Assembly: GCF_001298675.1 (NCBI RefSeq) | Contig: NZ_CYIG01000002.1 | Location: 95,865 to 159,864 of the forward strand | DNA length: 64,000 nucleotides | Source: Paenacidovorax caeni | GTDB taxonomy: Bacteria > Pseudomonadota > Gammaproteobacteria > Burkholderiales > Burkholderiaceae_C | Reading direction: 5' to 3' | In this document: positions 53,528 to 63,674 of the stretch, in pieces | How positions within the stretch are numbered: position 1 is the stretch's first letter | How the letters are laid out: each line of letters starts with the position of its first letter | Program-made: the position numbers and the translations under genes | The notes under the pieces: model-generated | What the model saw: the letters and a program-made list of their open reading frames with translations, nothing else | The model's database searches: none | Told to the model about the DNA's origin: nothing

Positions 53528-53543
53528 CGGCACGGCAATTGCA
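53528..53543 (+). promoter_or_regulatory. Sigma-54 (-24/-12) promoter, urease operon
   Basis: CGGCACGGCAATTGCA matches TGGCACG-N4-TTGCA at nearly every position, with GG-N10-GC spacing. Predicted transcription start is near 53554, about 67 bp before the ureA ATG. Confidence 0.75.
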
Positions 53544-53620
53544 TGAACGAGCACCATGGAACCGCCCCCGCGTTCGGCCTGCCTTGGCCGCCGCGCGGCC
53601 TGATGTGGAAGCGAAGCGAT

Positions 53621-53923
53621 ATGGAACTGACTCCCCGCGAAAAAGACAAGCTGCTGATTTTCACCGCCGCCCTGCTGGCCGAGCGCCGCAAGGCCCGGGG
53701 GCTGAAGCTCAACTACCCCGAGGCGGTGGCCCTGATCAGCGCCGCCGTGATGGAGGGCGCGCGCGATGGCAAGACCGTGGCGCAGCTGATGAGCGAGGGC
53801 CGCAGCGTGCTGACCCGTGCCGACGTGATGGAGGGCATCGCCGAGATGATCCCGGACATCCAGGTGGAGGCCACCTTCCCCGACGGCACCAAGCTCGTCA
53901 CCGTGCACCAGCCGATCGTCTGA
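53621..53923 (+). CDS. ureA: Urease gamma subunit
   Basis: 100 residues from [14 protein letters not shown]. Smallest structural subunit of urease, cytosolic. Family stretches are [34 protein letters not shown] and [21 protein letters not shown]. An in-frame extension of 40 codons upstream is rejected because it crosses the sigma-54 promoter and the usual start is MELTP. First gene of ureA-ureJ-ureB-ureC-ureE-ureF-ureG. Confidence 0.97.
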   Translation: MELTPREKDKLLIFTAALLAERRKARGLKLNYPEAVALISAAVMEGARDGKTVAQLMSEGRSVLTRADVMEGIAEMIPDIQVEATFPDGTKLVTVHQPIV

Positions 53924-53969
53924 ACCCCCTTCTACTTTCTATTCCCCCTCTTCTCTCTGTGGAGCCCAC

Positions 53970-54584
53970 ATGCGCATCGCCCTCTCACACCGCCACACGG
54001 CCGCTCTTCTTTTCATAGCTGCTAGCGCCCTCAGCACAAGCGCCAGCGCCCATACGGGCGCAGAATTCCACATCCACAACAGCTTCCTCAGCGGCTTGGC
54101 CCACCCGCTCCTGGGCCTGGATCACCTGGCCGCCATGGTGGCCGTGGGCCTGTGGAGCGCCCTGGCTGCGCGCAGCGCCGGGCGCGATCTGCTGTGGGGC
54201 CCCGTGGGCTTTGCCGCCATGCTGCTGGCGGGCGCCGTGCTGGGCTTGCAGGGCATGGCACTGCCTGCGGTGGAGCCCATGATTGCCGCGTCGCTGCTGG
54301 CCACCGGGCTGCTCGTGGTGTCGCGCCTGCGCGTGCCGGGCCTGGTGGCGGCGCTGGGCGTGGGGGTGTTTGCCGTGTTCCACGGCGTGGCCCACGGCGT
54401 CGAGCTGGCAGGCAGCGACAGCGCCTGGCAAACCCTGGCGGGCATGCTGGCCGCCACCGTGCTGCTGCATGGTGCGGGGCTGGCCGCAGGCTGGGCGCTG
54501 CGCCAGCGCCACGCATGGCTGGCGCGGGCCACGGGCGCGGGCGTGGCCGCGTTCGGTGGCGCGCTGCTGGCGCACATGGCCTGA
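53970..54584 (+). CDS. ureJ: HupE/UreJ family metal-transport membrane protein
   Basis: 204 residues with signal peptide ([17 protein letters not shown], cleaved before HTGAEFH). About six membrane segments follow, with metal-binding patterns [19 protein letters not shown] and [12 protein letters not shown]. The HPLxGLDH motif defines the family, thought to bring nickel into the cell, and its place in the urease operon fits. Most of the signal-peptide core is encoded by the dispersed palindromic repeat (54014-54050), so a repeat has been recruited into coding sequence. Confidence 0.92.
   Translation: MRIALSHRHTAALLFIAASALSTSASAHTGAEFHIHNSFLSGLAHPLLGLDHLAAMVAVGLWSALAARSAGRDLLWGPVGFAAMLLAGAVLGLQGMALPAVEPMIAASLLATGLLVVSRLRVPGLVAALGVGVFAVFHGVAHGVELAGSDSAWQTLAGMLAATVLLHGAGLAAGWALRQRHAWLARATGAGVAAFGGALLAHMA
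54014..54050. repeat. Dispersed palindromic repeat, copy 6 (inside ureJ signal peptide)
   Basis: CATAGCTGCTAGCGCCCTC, then AGCACAAGCGCCAGC. It matches the arm-loop-arm order of the intergenic copies in inverted orientation, with changes in the second arm (GCGCCAGC for GCGCTAGC). Translated as [12 protein letters not shown]. Confidence 0.7.
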
Positions 54585-54612
54585 ACCATCGACCGGCTAC
54601 CAGGAGCACGCA

Positions 54613-54948
54613 ATGATCCCCGGCGAACTCTTCACCGATGCGGGCCACCACCCGCTCAACACCGGCCGCCGCACGCTGACCCTCGTGGTGCGCAACACCG
54701 GCGACCGCCCGATCCAGGTCGGCTCGCACTACCACTTTGCCGAGACCAACAAGGCCCTGGGCTTTGACCGCGCCGCCGCGCGCGGCATGCGGCTGAACAT
54801 TGCGTCGGGCACTGCCGTGCGCTTTGAGCCCGGCCAGGAGCGCACCGTGGAGCTGGTGGACTACGCCGGCGAGCGCCGGGTGTACGGCTTCCAGGGCCTC
54901 ACCCAGGGCGCACTGCAGAACGAAGTTTCAAGCCAAATTGGCCTCTAG
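54613..54948 (+). CDS. ureB: Urease beta subunit
   Basis: 111 residues from [16 protein letters not shown] with AGGAG upstream. Family stretches are [37 protein letters not shown] and [21 protein letters not shown]. The C-terminal residues after LQNE (VSSQIGL) and the TAG stop come from the dispersed repeat; other UreB proteins vary at this end. Lies between ureJ and ureC. Confidence 0.97.
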   Translation: MIPGELFTDAGHHPLNTGRRTLTLVVRNTGDRPIQVGSHYHFAETNKALGFDRAAARGMRLNIASGTAVRFEPGQERTVELVDYAGERRVYGFQGLTQGALQNEVSSQIGL

Positions 54949-54987
54949 CGCTTTCTGGATAAGCGCTAGCAGCTATCAAAAATATAG
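54926..54987. repeat. Dispersed palindromic repeat, copy 7 (ureB-ureC junction)
   Basis: TTCAAGCCAAATTGGCCTC at left, TAGCGCTT-TCTGGAT-AAGCGCTA hairpin in the centre, GCAGCTATCAAAAATATAG at right. The TAG of the left arm is the ureB stop codon. Its hairpin lies 30 bp before the ureC start. Confidence 0.88.
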
Positions 54988-55015
54988 TCATCAGTTCTTG
55001 CGGAGCACACCCACC

Positions 55016-56734
<1,719 letters not shown>

Positions 56735-56736
56735 CG

Positions 56737-57273
56737 ATGATCCAGGTCTCCAAACTCATCCCCCGGGGCCAGGGCCTGGCCCCTGTGCTGATCCAGCGCG
56801 CCGCCACCGTCGAACTCGACTGGGACGTGCGCCAGAAAAGCCGCTTCGCTGCCACCGACTCGACCGGGCGCGCACTGGGCATTTTTCTGCCCCGGGGCAC
56901 GCTGGTGCGCGGCGGTGACGTGCTGGTGGCCGAAGACGGCTCGCTGGTGCGCGTGCGGGCCGCGCCGCAGCCGGTACTGGTCATCACGCACTGCCCCCAG
57001 CACGGCACCCCGTTCGACCTGACGCGCGCGGCCTACCACCTGGGCAACCGGCACGTGCCGATCGAGCTGCAGCGCGACCACCTCAAGATCGAACCCGACC
57101 ATGTGCTGGCCGACATGCTGCGTGCGATGCACCTCATCGTGACAGCGCAAGACCTGCCCTTTGAACCCGAGGGCGGCGCCTATGCCGCAGGGCATGGCGG
57201 CGGGCATGACCATGGACACAGCCACGGTCATGGCCACGGTCATGCCCACGGTGACCACGGGCACAGCCACTGA
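56737..57273 (+). CDS. ureE: Urease accessory protein UreE (nickel chaperone)
   Basis: 178 residues from MIQVSKLIPRGQGL, two bases after the ureC stop. The N-terminal domain has RFAATDSTGRALGIFLPRGT. The metal-binding C-terminal domain has AYHLGNRHVPIELQRDHLKI and DHVLADMLRAMHLIV. It ends with a His/Gly-rich tail (residues about 155-178) containing over ten histidines, expected to store or bind several nickel ions. Confidence 0.96.
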   Translation: MIQVSKLIPRGQGLAPVLIQRAATVELDWDVRQKSRFAATDSTGRALGIFLPRGTLVRGGDVLVAEDGSLVRVRAAPQPVLVITHCPQHGTPFDLTRAAYHLGNRHVPIELQRDHLKIEPDHVLADMLRAMHLIVTAQDLPFEPEGGAYAAGHGGGHDHGHSHGHGHGHAHGDHGHSH

Positions 57274-57296
57274 GGGGCTGACAAGCCACCCCCGCC

Positions 57297-58007
57297 ATGC
57301 CACCGGACCACCCCACGCCCTTGCCTGCAGCCAGCCTGCTGCAGCTCATCTGGCTTGCCTCGCCCGCGCTGCCCGTGGGGGGCTTTTCGTATTCCGAAGG
57401 GCTCGAAAGCGCCATTGAAAACGCCGGCATCGCCAGCGAGGCGGCCGTGGCCGAATGGCTGCTCGACCAGTTGCACATCACCCAGGCCCGGGGCGATATG
57501 GCGTTAATTGCCAAGGCCGTGGGCGCCTGGCGGCGCAACGACTTCGCGCAGGTGACCGCGCTGAACCACTGGGTGCTGCACACCCGCGAAACCAGCGAAC
57601 TGCGCCTGCAAGCCGAGCAGATGGGCCGCTCCATGGCCGACTGGCTGCGCAACCAGCACCAGGGTGACGAGACCCTGATGCCCGCCGTGCGCCACCTGGC
57701 CGCCCTGCCGCCCACCTACCCGGTGGCCTTTGCGCTGGCCGCATCCGCCACGCAGGCCAGCGTGCACGATGTGCTGCTGGCCTACGCCTTCGGCTGGGCC
57801 GAGAACATGGTGCAGGCCGCCCTCAAGTCCATGCAGCTGGGCCAAAGCGCGGGCCAGCGCATCCTGGCCCGCCTGGCCGACGCCATCCCCGCCGCGGCCG
57901 ACCATGCCATCGGCCTGACGGACAGCGAGCGCCAGGCCTTCTCGCCCATGCTCGCCATCCTCAGCAGCCAGCACGAGGTGCAATATTCAAGGCTTTTTCG
58001 CTCCTAG
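57297..58007 (+). CDS. ureF: Urease accessory protein UreF
   Basis: 236 residues. Family stretches are [51 protein letters not shown] and [20 protein letters not shown], plus [11 protein letters not shown]. UreF with UreD docks UreG on apo-urease and acts as a checkpoint for its GTPase. The last residues (YSRLFRS) and TAG stop lie in the dispersed repeat. Confidence 0.96.
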   Translation: MPPDHPTPLPAASLLQLIWLASPALPVGGFSYSEGLESAIENAGIASEAAVAEWLLDQLHITQARGDMALIAKAVGAWRRNDFAQVTALNHWVLHTRETSELRLQAEQMGRSMADWLRNQHQGDETLMPAVRHLAALPPTYPVAFALAASATQASVHDVLLAYAFGWAENMVQAALKSMQLGQSAGQRILARLADAIPAAADHAIGLTDSERQAFSPMLAILSSQHEVQYSRLFRS

Positions 58008-58046
58008 CGCTTATCCAGCAAGCGCTAGCAGCTATTGATTTAATAG
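57985..58046. repeat. Dispersed palindromic repeat, copy 8 (ureF-ureG junction)
   Basis: TATTCAAGGCTTTTTCGCTC at left, CTAGCGCTT-ATCCAG-CAAGCGCTAG hairpin, then CAGCTATTGATTTAATAG. The TAG in the left arm is the ureF stop. It ends 11 bp before the ureG ATG. Confidence 0.88.
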
Positions 58047-58057
58047 TAACAAACACC

Positions 58058-58735
58058 ATGACCAACGCACTGCACCACATCCCCCGCCGCACCAAGCCCC
58101 TGCCCCCGCTGCGCGTGGGCATCGGCGGCCCCGTGGGCTCGGGCAAGACCACGCTGCTGGAAATGCTGTGCAAAGCCATGCGCGAGGACTACGACCTCAT
58201 CGCCATCACCAACGACATTTACACCAAGGAAGACCAGCGCCTGCTCACCGTGAGCGGCGCCCTGCCGCCCGAGCGCATCCTGGGCGTGGAGACCGGCGGC
58301 TGCCCCCACACCGCCATCCGCGAAGACTGCTCCATCAATCTGGAGGCCATCGACCGCATGCTGGGCGAGTTCCCCAACGCCGACATCGTCTTCGTCGAGA
58401 GCGGCGGCGACAACCTGGCCGCCACCTTCAGCCCCGAGCTGAGCGACCTCACCATCTACGTCATCGACGTGGCCGCGGGCGAGAAAATCCCCCGCAAGGG
58501 CGGCCCCGGCATCACCAAAAGCGACCTGTTCATCATCAACAAGACCGACCTGGCGCCCCACGTCGGCGCCAACCTCGACGTGATGCGGGCCGACACCGAG
58601 CGCATGCGCACCCATGCCCAGGGCCTCAAGCCCTTTGTGATGACCAACCTCAAGACCCTGGCGGGCGTGGCCGATGTGGTCCGGTTCATCGAGAGCCGGG
58701 GCATGCTGCAAAAATCAGCACGCCCCGTCCGCTAG
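58058..58735 (+). CDS. ureG: Urease accessory GTPase UreG
   Basis: 225 residues from [14 protein letters not shown]-loop is [18 protein letters not shown], and the nickel-binding CPH motif is in [19 protein letters not shown]. Family motifs [16 protein letters not shown] and the guanine-specificity NKTD ([12 protein letters not shown]) are present. Hydrolyses GTP to load nickel into urease with UreD, UreF and UreE. Last gene of the operon. No clear terminator follows; 58736-58871 is a GC-rich gap ahead of the convergent ars operon. Confidence 0.97.
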   Translation: MTNALHHIPRRTKPLPPLRVGIGGPVGSGKTTLLEMLCKAMREDYDLIAITNDIYTKEDQRLLTVSGALPPERILGVETGGCPHTAIREDCSINLEAIDRMLGEFPNADIVFVESGGDNLAATFSPELSDLTIYVIDVAAGEKIPRKGGPGITKSDLFIINKTDLAPHVGANLDVMRADTERMRTHAQGLKPFVMTNLKTLAGVADVVRFIESRGMLQKSARPVR

Positions 58736-58871
58736 CCCGAAGGCCGGACACGGGGCGCCAGATGCGCGGTATCCGCGCCATCACGGGGCTGGGGCACCCC
58801 GCCAGCATATTGGCCCAGCGCCTGTTTCCGCTCTTTTCCTCGTGCCCGATGAAAAGATCGCAAGCAGGCTC

Positions 58872-59606
58872 TCAAACGGCCTTGGACAGATTGACCCGCC
58901 GCATGAGTTCTTCGGCACTTTCCTTGCGTTCGCTGTAGCGGTCCACGAGGTAGGGCGAGACATCGCGGGTCAGCCAGGTGAACTTGACCAGCTCCTCCAT
59001 CACGTCGACCACCCGGTCGTGGTAACTCGACGGCTTCATCCGGTCGTTGTCGTCAAACTCCTGGAAGGCCTTGGCCACGGACGACTGGTTGGGAATGGTG
59101 ACCATGCGCATCCAGCGCCCCAGCACGCGCATCTGGTTGACCGCATTGAAGGACTGCGAGCCGCCACAGACCTGCATCACCGCCAGCGTCTTGCCTTGGG
59201 TGGGGCGAACGGCACCGGCCGCCAGGGGAATCCAGTCGATCTGGGCTTTCATGATGCTGGTCATGGCTCCGTGGCGCTCGGGTGAACACCACACCATGCC
59301 TTCGGACCAGAGGGTCAGTTCACGCAGTTCCTGCACCTTGGGGTGGGTGTCCGGCGCGTCGTCGGGCAAAGGCAGTCCACTGGGGTTGAAGATGCGTGTT
59401 TCCGCGCCCATGGCCTGCAGCAGCCGGGCCGCTTCCTCGACCAGCAGACGACTGAAGGAGCGCGCGCGCACGGAGCCGTACAGCAGCAGGATGCGTGGCG
59501 GATGGGCTGCGTGCGGACGCTGCAACTGCGAGGGGTCGGGCACACGGAAATGTTCAGCCTGCACCTGCGGCAGGTCGGCCAGGGGACTGGTCACTGGCTT
59601 AGACAC
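58872..59606 (-). CDS. arsH: ArsH, NADPH-dependent FMN reductase for organoarsenicals
   Basis: 244 residues from a GTG ([14 protein letters not shown]) preceded by AAAGGG; an ATG five codons upstream is an alternative. The flavodoxin-like FMN site is [20 protein letters not shown], with [21 protein letters not shown] and [20 protein letters not shown]. ArsH oxidises trivalent organoarsenicals and reduces quinones. It overlaps the arsC stop by 8 bp and is the last gene of the leftward ars operon. Confidence 0.93.
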   Translation of the reverse strand: MSKPVTSPLADLPQVQAEHFRVPDPSQLQRPHAAHPPRILLLYGSVRARSFSRLLVEEAARLLQAMGAETRIFNPSGLPLPDDAPDTHPKVQELRELTLWSEGMVWCSPERHGAMTSIMKAQIDWIPLAAGAVRPTQGKTLAVMQVCGGSQSFNAVNQMRVLGRWMRMVTIPNQSSVAKAFQEFDDNDRMKPSSYHDRVVDVMEELVKFTWLTRDVSPYLVDRYSERKESAEELMRRVNLSKAV

Positions 59607-60021
59607 GGCAGCCCTTTGCATCGATGACGATTTCGCCATCTTCCTTGGCGAACGCCCCCTGCTGCGGATCCGGCAGGATATCGAGGACGACCTCGGAGGG
59701 ACGGCACAGCCGTACACCCAGCGGCGTGATCACGAAGGGGCGGTTGAGCAGGATGGGGTGCTGCTGGATGAAGTCCAGCAATTCTTCATCTGTCCATTTC
59801 GGGTTGCCCAGGTCCAGCTCGGCGTAAGGCGTGCCCTTTTCTCGCAGCACTTGGCGCACGGTGGCGCCCATGGCGCTCAGCCAGGACTGGATCTGCTGCG
59901 TGGTGGGCGGATTCTTGAGGTACTCAATGATGGTGGGCTCCACACCGCTGTTGCGGATGAGGGCCAGCACGTTGCGCGAGGTGCCGCAGGCGGGGTTGTG
60001 ATAGATGGTGATGGTGGTCAT
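59599..60021 (-). CDS. arsC: Arsenate reductase, glutaredoxin-linked type
   Basis: 140 residues from [20 protein letters not shown]. The catalytic cysteine is in NPACGTSRN (Cys12). [33 protein letters not shown] and the arginines of this segment form the arsenate site. Reduces arsenate to arsenite with glutathione/glutaredoxin for export by the ACR3 pump encoded 15 bp upstream. Confidence 0.95.
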   Translation of the reverse strand: MTTITIYHNPACGTSRNVLALIRNSGVEPTIIEYLKNPPTTQQIQSWLSAMGATVRQVLREKGTPYAELDLGNPKWTDEELLDFIQQHPILLNRPFVITPLGVRLCRPSEVVLDILPDPQQGAFAKEDGEIVIDAKGCRV

Positions 60022-60036
60022 GGGATGCTCCACGGT

Positions 60037-61053
60037 TCAGGCGGTACGGGGTTTCCAGGCGTTGACGATGGCCACCAGCGATAGCATCACCGGCACCTCT
60101 ACCAGCACGCCGACCACGGTGGCCAGCGCAGCCCCCGAATTCAAGCCGAACAGCGAAATCGCCACCGCCACGGCCAGCTCGAAGAAGTTGGAGGTGCCGA
60201 TCAGGCAGGCCGGGCCGGCGATGTCGTGCGGTAGCTTGAACCAGCGGGCGCCCCACCAGCTGATGAAGAAGATGCCGTAGGACTGCAGGATCAGCGGCAC
60301 GGCGATGAGTGCAATCACACCGGGCTTCTCGACAATGGTGCCCGCCTGAAAACCGAACAGCAGTACCACGGTGGCAATCAGGCCCACCACCGACCAGGGC
60401 TTGAGGCGCGCCACAAACTGCCCCAATGCCGTGGGCGACTGTTTCACCAGCAGCTGCCGGGTGGCCATGCCCGCCAGCAAGGGCAGCACCACATACAGCA
60501 CGGTCGAGAGCAGCAGCGTTTCCCAGGGCACGGTCACGTTGGTCACGCCGAGCAGAAACGCGGCAATCGGGGCAAAGGCGACGACCATGATCAGGTCGTT
60601 CACCGACACCTGCACCAGGGTGTAGTTGGCATCGCCTTTGACCAACTGGCTCCAAACAAACACCATTGCCGTGCAGGGGGCCACGCCCAGCAGAATCATG
60701 CCGGCGATGTACTCGCTGGCCGCTTGCGGATCGACCCAGCCCGCAAAGACGTACTGAAAGAACAGCACGCCCAGCGCTGCCATGGTGAAAGGCTTGATCA
60801 GCCAGTTGACCACCAGCGTAAGCATCAGGCCCTGAGGCTTCTTGCCCACATCCTTCACCGCATGCCAGTCGATCTGGATCATCATCGGATAGATCATGAT
60901 CCAGATGAAGATGGCCACCACCAGGTTCACCTGCGCGATCTCCAGCGCGGCCACGGCCTGGAAAACGCCAGGCATGACGAGTCCGAGCCCGACGCCCGCA
61001 AGAATTCCCAGCCCGACCCACACGGTCAGGTAACGCTCAAAAACGCCCATCAT
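60037..61053 (-). CDS. acr3: Arsenite efflux permease, ACR3 family
   Basis: 338 residues with about ten membrane segments. ACR3 hallmarks are [34 protein letters not shown] with the conserved cysteine, VNDLIMV and [18 protein letters not shown] with the conserved Glu. It exports As(III), and Sb(III) less well, by proton-motive force. The start directly abuts the arsA stop. With ArsA present, the pump may run as an ATP-driven complex. Confidence 0.95.
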   Translation of the reverse strand: MMGVFERYLTVWVGLGILAGVGLGLVMPGVFQAVAALEIAQVNLVVAIFIWIMIYPMMIQIDWHAVKDVGKKPQGLMLTLVVNWLIKPFTMAALGVLFFQYVFAGWVDPQAASEYIAGMILLGVAPCTAMVFVWSQLVKGDANYTLVQVSVNDLIMVVAFAPIAAFLLGVTNVTVPWETLLLSTVLYVVLPLLAGMATRQLLVKQSPTALGQFVARLKPWSVVGLIATVVLLFGFQAGTIVEKPGVIALIAVPLILQSYGIFFISWWGARWFKLPHDIAGPACLIGTSNFFELAVAVAISLFGLNSGAALATVVGVLVEVPVMLSLVAIVNAWKPRTA

Positions 61054-62823
61054 TCAGACCTTCGCGAGGCAGTGGCCGGCCAAGTCCAGCAGACGCTGAA
61101 CACCGACCGGTTCGTTTTCCATCAGCGGCACCAGTGCATAGCGCTGGGCGTGCTGTGTGGCGACGGCTTCGATTTCCCGCAGTTCATTGCGGGCGCGTTG
61201 ACGCAACAACGGTGCAGCAGGCGCGCAGGCGGCCAGGCTGTTGTTGATGACCCAGGCCCAGGGCTCAATGCCCGCGCGTCGCAGATCGGCCTGCAGATTG
61301 GCGGCTTCGAGGACGGGCGTGGTCTCGGCCAATGTGACGATCAGGACCTTGGTTTGCTTGGGGTCCTGCAGCTGCATCATGGGCGTGGTGAAGTGGACGC
61401 CGGTATCCCCCATCTGGCGCACGATGTCGCGGTGGTAGGCCCCCGTGGCGTCGAGCAGCAGCAGGGTGTGCCCGGTCGGGGCGGTGTCCATGACCACGAA
61501 CTTTTTGCCCGCCTCGCGGATGATGCGGGAGAAGGCCTGAAACACTGCAATCTCCTCGGTGCACGGTGAGCGCAGGTCTTCTTCGAGCATGGCCCGGCCT
61601 TCTGCGTCCAGCTTCGCCCCTTTGGTGGACAGCACATGCGCGCGATACCGTTCGGTGACTTCGTGGGGGTCAATCCGGCTGACCGTCAGGTTGTCCAGCG
61701 TGCCGTCCAAGGTCTGCGCAAGATGCGCGGCCGGGTCGGACGTGGTCAGGTGCACCGGCAAGCCCCGGTGCGCCAGCTCCACCGCCACGGCGGCGGCCAG
61801 GGTGGTTTTGCCGACGCCACCTTTGCCCATCAGCATGACCAGGCCATGGCCGTCGGCAGCGATGTCGTCCACCAACTGCGACAGGTTCGGTGCCTGTGGT
61901 GTCGGCACCGCCGAGGGCGCCGTGCTGGCAGCAACCGGCGTGTCATTGAGCAAATGGCGCAGCGCTTCCAGCCCCACCAGATTGAAGGGTTTGAGCGCCA
62001 GACGGTCTTGTGGCAAGGCCTGGAGTGCATCGGACATGTTCGCCAGCGCCAACGCTTCGCGCTGGTGGATCGCTGCGGCCAGCGGATCGGCGTGCAGGGC
62101 CTCCACGGGCAGCACGCCGTTGACCACCAGATATTGCTGTGACAGGCCGATGGCGGCCAACTCCTGGTGGGTGCGATTCGCCTCGCGCAAGGTCGCGGCC
62201 TGGGCACGCGCCACCAGCACCAGGCGCGTGCGCCCCGGATCGGCCAAGGCCTGCACGGCGGCCTTGTATTGGGTGCGTTGTTTTTCCAGACCTGCCAGCG
62301 GCCCCAGGCAAGACGCATCGCCCTTGCCCGCGTCCAGAAACCCGCTCCATGCCCCAGGCAGTTGCAGCAGGCGAATGGTGTGGCCCGTGGGGGCCGTATC
62401 AAAGATGATGTGGTCAAAGCCTGCGGTCAGGCGCGCATCGGTCAGCAGGCCGGTGAACTCGTCGAATGCAGCAATTTCCGTCGTGCACGCGCCTGAGAGC
62501 TGCTCCTCGATGCCGTTGACCACGTCATCGGGTAGCACACCCCGCACGGGCCCAACGATCCGGTCGCGGTAGGCCTGCGCGGCACCTTGCGGATCGATTT
62601 CCAGTGCAGACAGCCTGGGCACGCTGGCAATGGCGGTGATGTGGTTGCCAATGGTGACGCCGAACACCTGCCCGACATTGGAGGCAGGGTCGGTACTGAC
62701 CAGCAGCACTTTTTTGCCAGCGTCCGCCAGTTCGACGGCGCACGCGCAGGCGATGGACGTTTTGCCTACGCCCCCTTTGCCGGTGAAGAACAGGTAGCGT
62801 GGTGGGTTCTGGAGAAAACGCAC
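61054..62823 (-). CDS. arsA: ArsA arsenite-stimulated ATPase
   Basis: 589 residues, two homologous halves joined by a linker near residue 310. A1 P-loop FFTGKGGVGKTSIACACAVE is at the start and A2 P-loop MLMGKGGVGKTTLAAAVAVE near 335. Each half has the DTAPTGHT signal-transduction motif (FDTAPTGHTIRLLQLPGAW and MDTAPTGHTLLLLDATGAY). Conserved cysteines for As(III) appear in SGACTTEIAAF and SPCTEEIAVF. It couples ATP hydrolysis to the ACR3 pump and receives arsenite from ArsD, encoded 16 bp upstream. Confidence 0.96.
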   Translation of the reverse strand: MRFLQNPPRYLFFTGKGGVGKTSIACACAVELADAGKKVLLVSTDPASNVGQVFGVTIGNHITAIASVPRLSALEIDPQGAAQAYRDRIVGPVRGVLPDDVVNGIEEQLSGACTTEIAAFDEFTGLLTDARLTAGFDHIIFDTAPTGHTIRLLQLPGAWSGFLDAGKGDASCLGPLAGLEKQRTQYKAAVQALADPGRTRLVLVARAQAATLREANRTHQELAAIGLSQQYLVVNGVLPVEALHADPLAAAIHQREALALANMSDALQALPQDRLALKPFNLVGLEALRHLLNDTPVAASTAPSAVPTPQAPNLSQLVDDIAADGHGLVMLMGKGGVGKTTLAAAVAVELAHRGLPVHLTTSDPAAHLAQTLDGTLDNLTVSRIDPHEVTERYRAHVLSTKGAKLDAEGRAMLEEDLRSPCTEEIAVFQAFSRIIREAGKKFVVMDTAPTGHTLLLLDATGAYHRDIVRQMGDTGVHFTTPMMQLQDPKQTKVLIVTLAETTPVLEAANLQADLRRAGIEPWAWVINNSLAACAPAAPLLRQRARNELREIEAVATQHAQRYALVPLMENEPVGVQRLLDLAGHCLAKV

Positions 62824-62839
62824 GATGAACTCCTGCGAT

Positions 62840-63202
62840 TCAGCAGCAACGACCGGCGGAACAGCACGATGCGGCTGCCTGGGGCTGCGCCGGTGGCGCT
62901 TGAAGTCCCGCCCAGCGGCTCAGTTCGTCCCGAGAGGGATAGCGGCCCGCCAGTGCCAGCTGACCCTCCACCAGCGTCACAGGCAGCGCGGTCTGACCGG
63001 TGCGCTCCAGCAGCCCTTTCACGATGGCGTTCTCGGCAAACGCCATGGGCTGCTGAGACAGATTGAAACGCTCGATCCGCGCACCGTTCTGTCGGGCCCA
63101 ATCCACATCGGCCGCGAAGGTCACGAGGTTCTGGTCCACGTCCACGCCGCACACACCGGTGCTGCAACACAGGGCCGGATCGAAGATTTGAATGCTTGTC
63201 AT
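62840..63202 (-). CDS. arsD: ArsD arsenite metallochaperone
   Basis: 120 residues. The Cys12-Cys13-Cys18 triad (FDPALCCSTGVCG) binds arsenite for transfer to ArsA. The body has YPSRDELSRWAGL near the C-terminus, and the tail ends with two vicinal pairs (SCCSAGRCC), as in the R773 protein. It lies between arsR and arsA. Confidence 0.96.
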   Translation of the reverse strand: MTSIQIFDPALCCSTGVCGVDVDQNLVTFAADVDWARQNGARIERFNLSQQPMAFAENAIVKGLLERTGQTALPVTLVEGQLALAGRYPSRDELSRWAGLQAPPAQPQAAASCCSAGRCC

Positions 63203-63277
63203 GCTGGAACTCCTTGAAAGAGGATGACGGACGATGAATGCCAGAGGATGGGACGGTGCTTCATGGGGAAATGGTGT

Positions 63278-63601
63278 TCAGCATCCACACGTGGTGGCGG
63301 ACTCATCCAAGCAAGGCGCGCCCTGGCAGCAATTGCTTGTGAGATAAGAAAGCACCTCGTTCATCCGCGCGTACTCTGCGCGGTAGATCAGATTGCGACC
63401 ACTGCGCTCCTGAGACACCAGGCCGGCGTTGAGGAGTTCTTTGAGGTGAAACGACAACGTGGCTGCAGGCACTTCCAAGGTGTCTACCAATGCACCAGGT
63501 GTCGCCCCCTCTTTGCCGCAGGCCACAAGGGCTCGAAACACGCGGAGTCGGCTCGGCTGGGCCAGGGCCGCCAAGGCTTTGACAACGTCTTTTTCTTCCA
63601 T
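63278..63601 (-). CDS. arsR: ArsR family arsenic-responsive repressor
   Basis: 107 residues. The winged helix has LAQPSRLRVFRALVACG, the recognition helix is in PAATLSFHLKELLNAGLVSQ, and the wing is RSGRNLIYRAEY. There is no CVCDL site in the alpha-3 helix; instead C-terminal cysteines lie at 91, 92 and 97 (NCCQGAPC). This resembles the Acidithiobacillus ferrooxidans ArsR metal site. Two further cysteines end the protein (TTCGC). First gene of the operon. No Shine-Dalgarno precedes the ATG, only an A-run. Confidence 0.93.
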   Translation of the reverse strand: MEEKDVVKALAALAQPSRLRVFRALVACGKEGATPGALVDTLEVPAATLSFHLKELLNAGLVSQERSGRNLIYRAEYARMNEVLSYLTSNCCQGAPCLDESATTCGC

Positions 63602-63637
63602 TTTTTTATTATCGTGGAAATATCGTAAAAACCCAAG
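63602..63637 (-). promoter_or_regulatory. Probable ars promoter/operator
   Basis: Read leftward, TTGGGT and GATAAT are 17 bp apart, with two copies of ACGATA inside (TTTACGATATTTCCACGATA). The -10 ends only six bases before the arsR ATG, which would make the transcript nearly leaderless. An ArsR site overlapping the promoter is expected. Confidence 0.45.
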
Positions 63638-63674
63638 GCAAAGATCAATCTTCTGCCACAGTCAGAGGTGTTGA

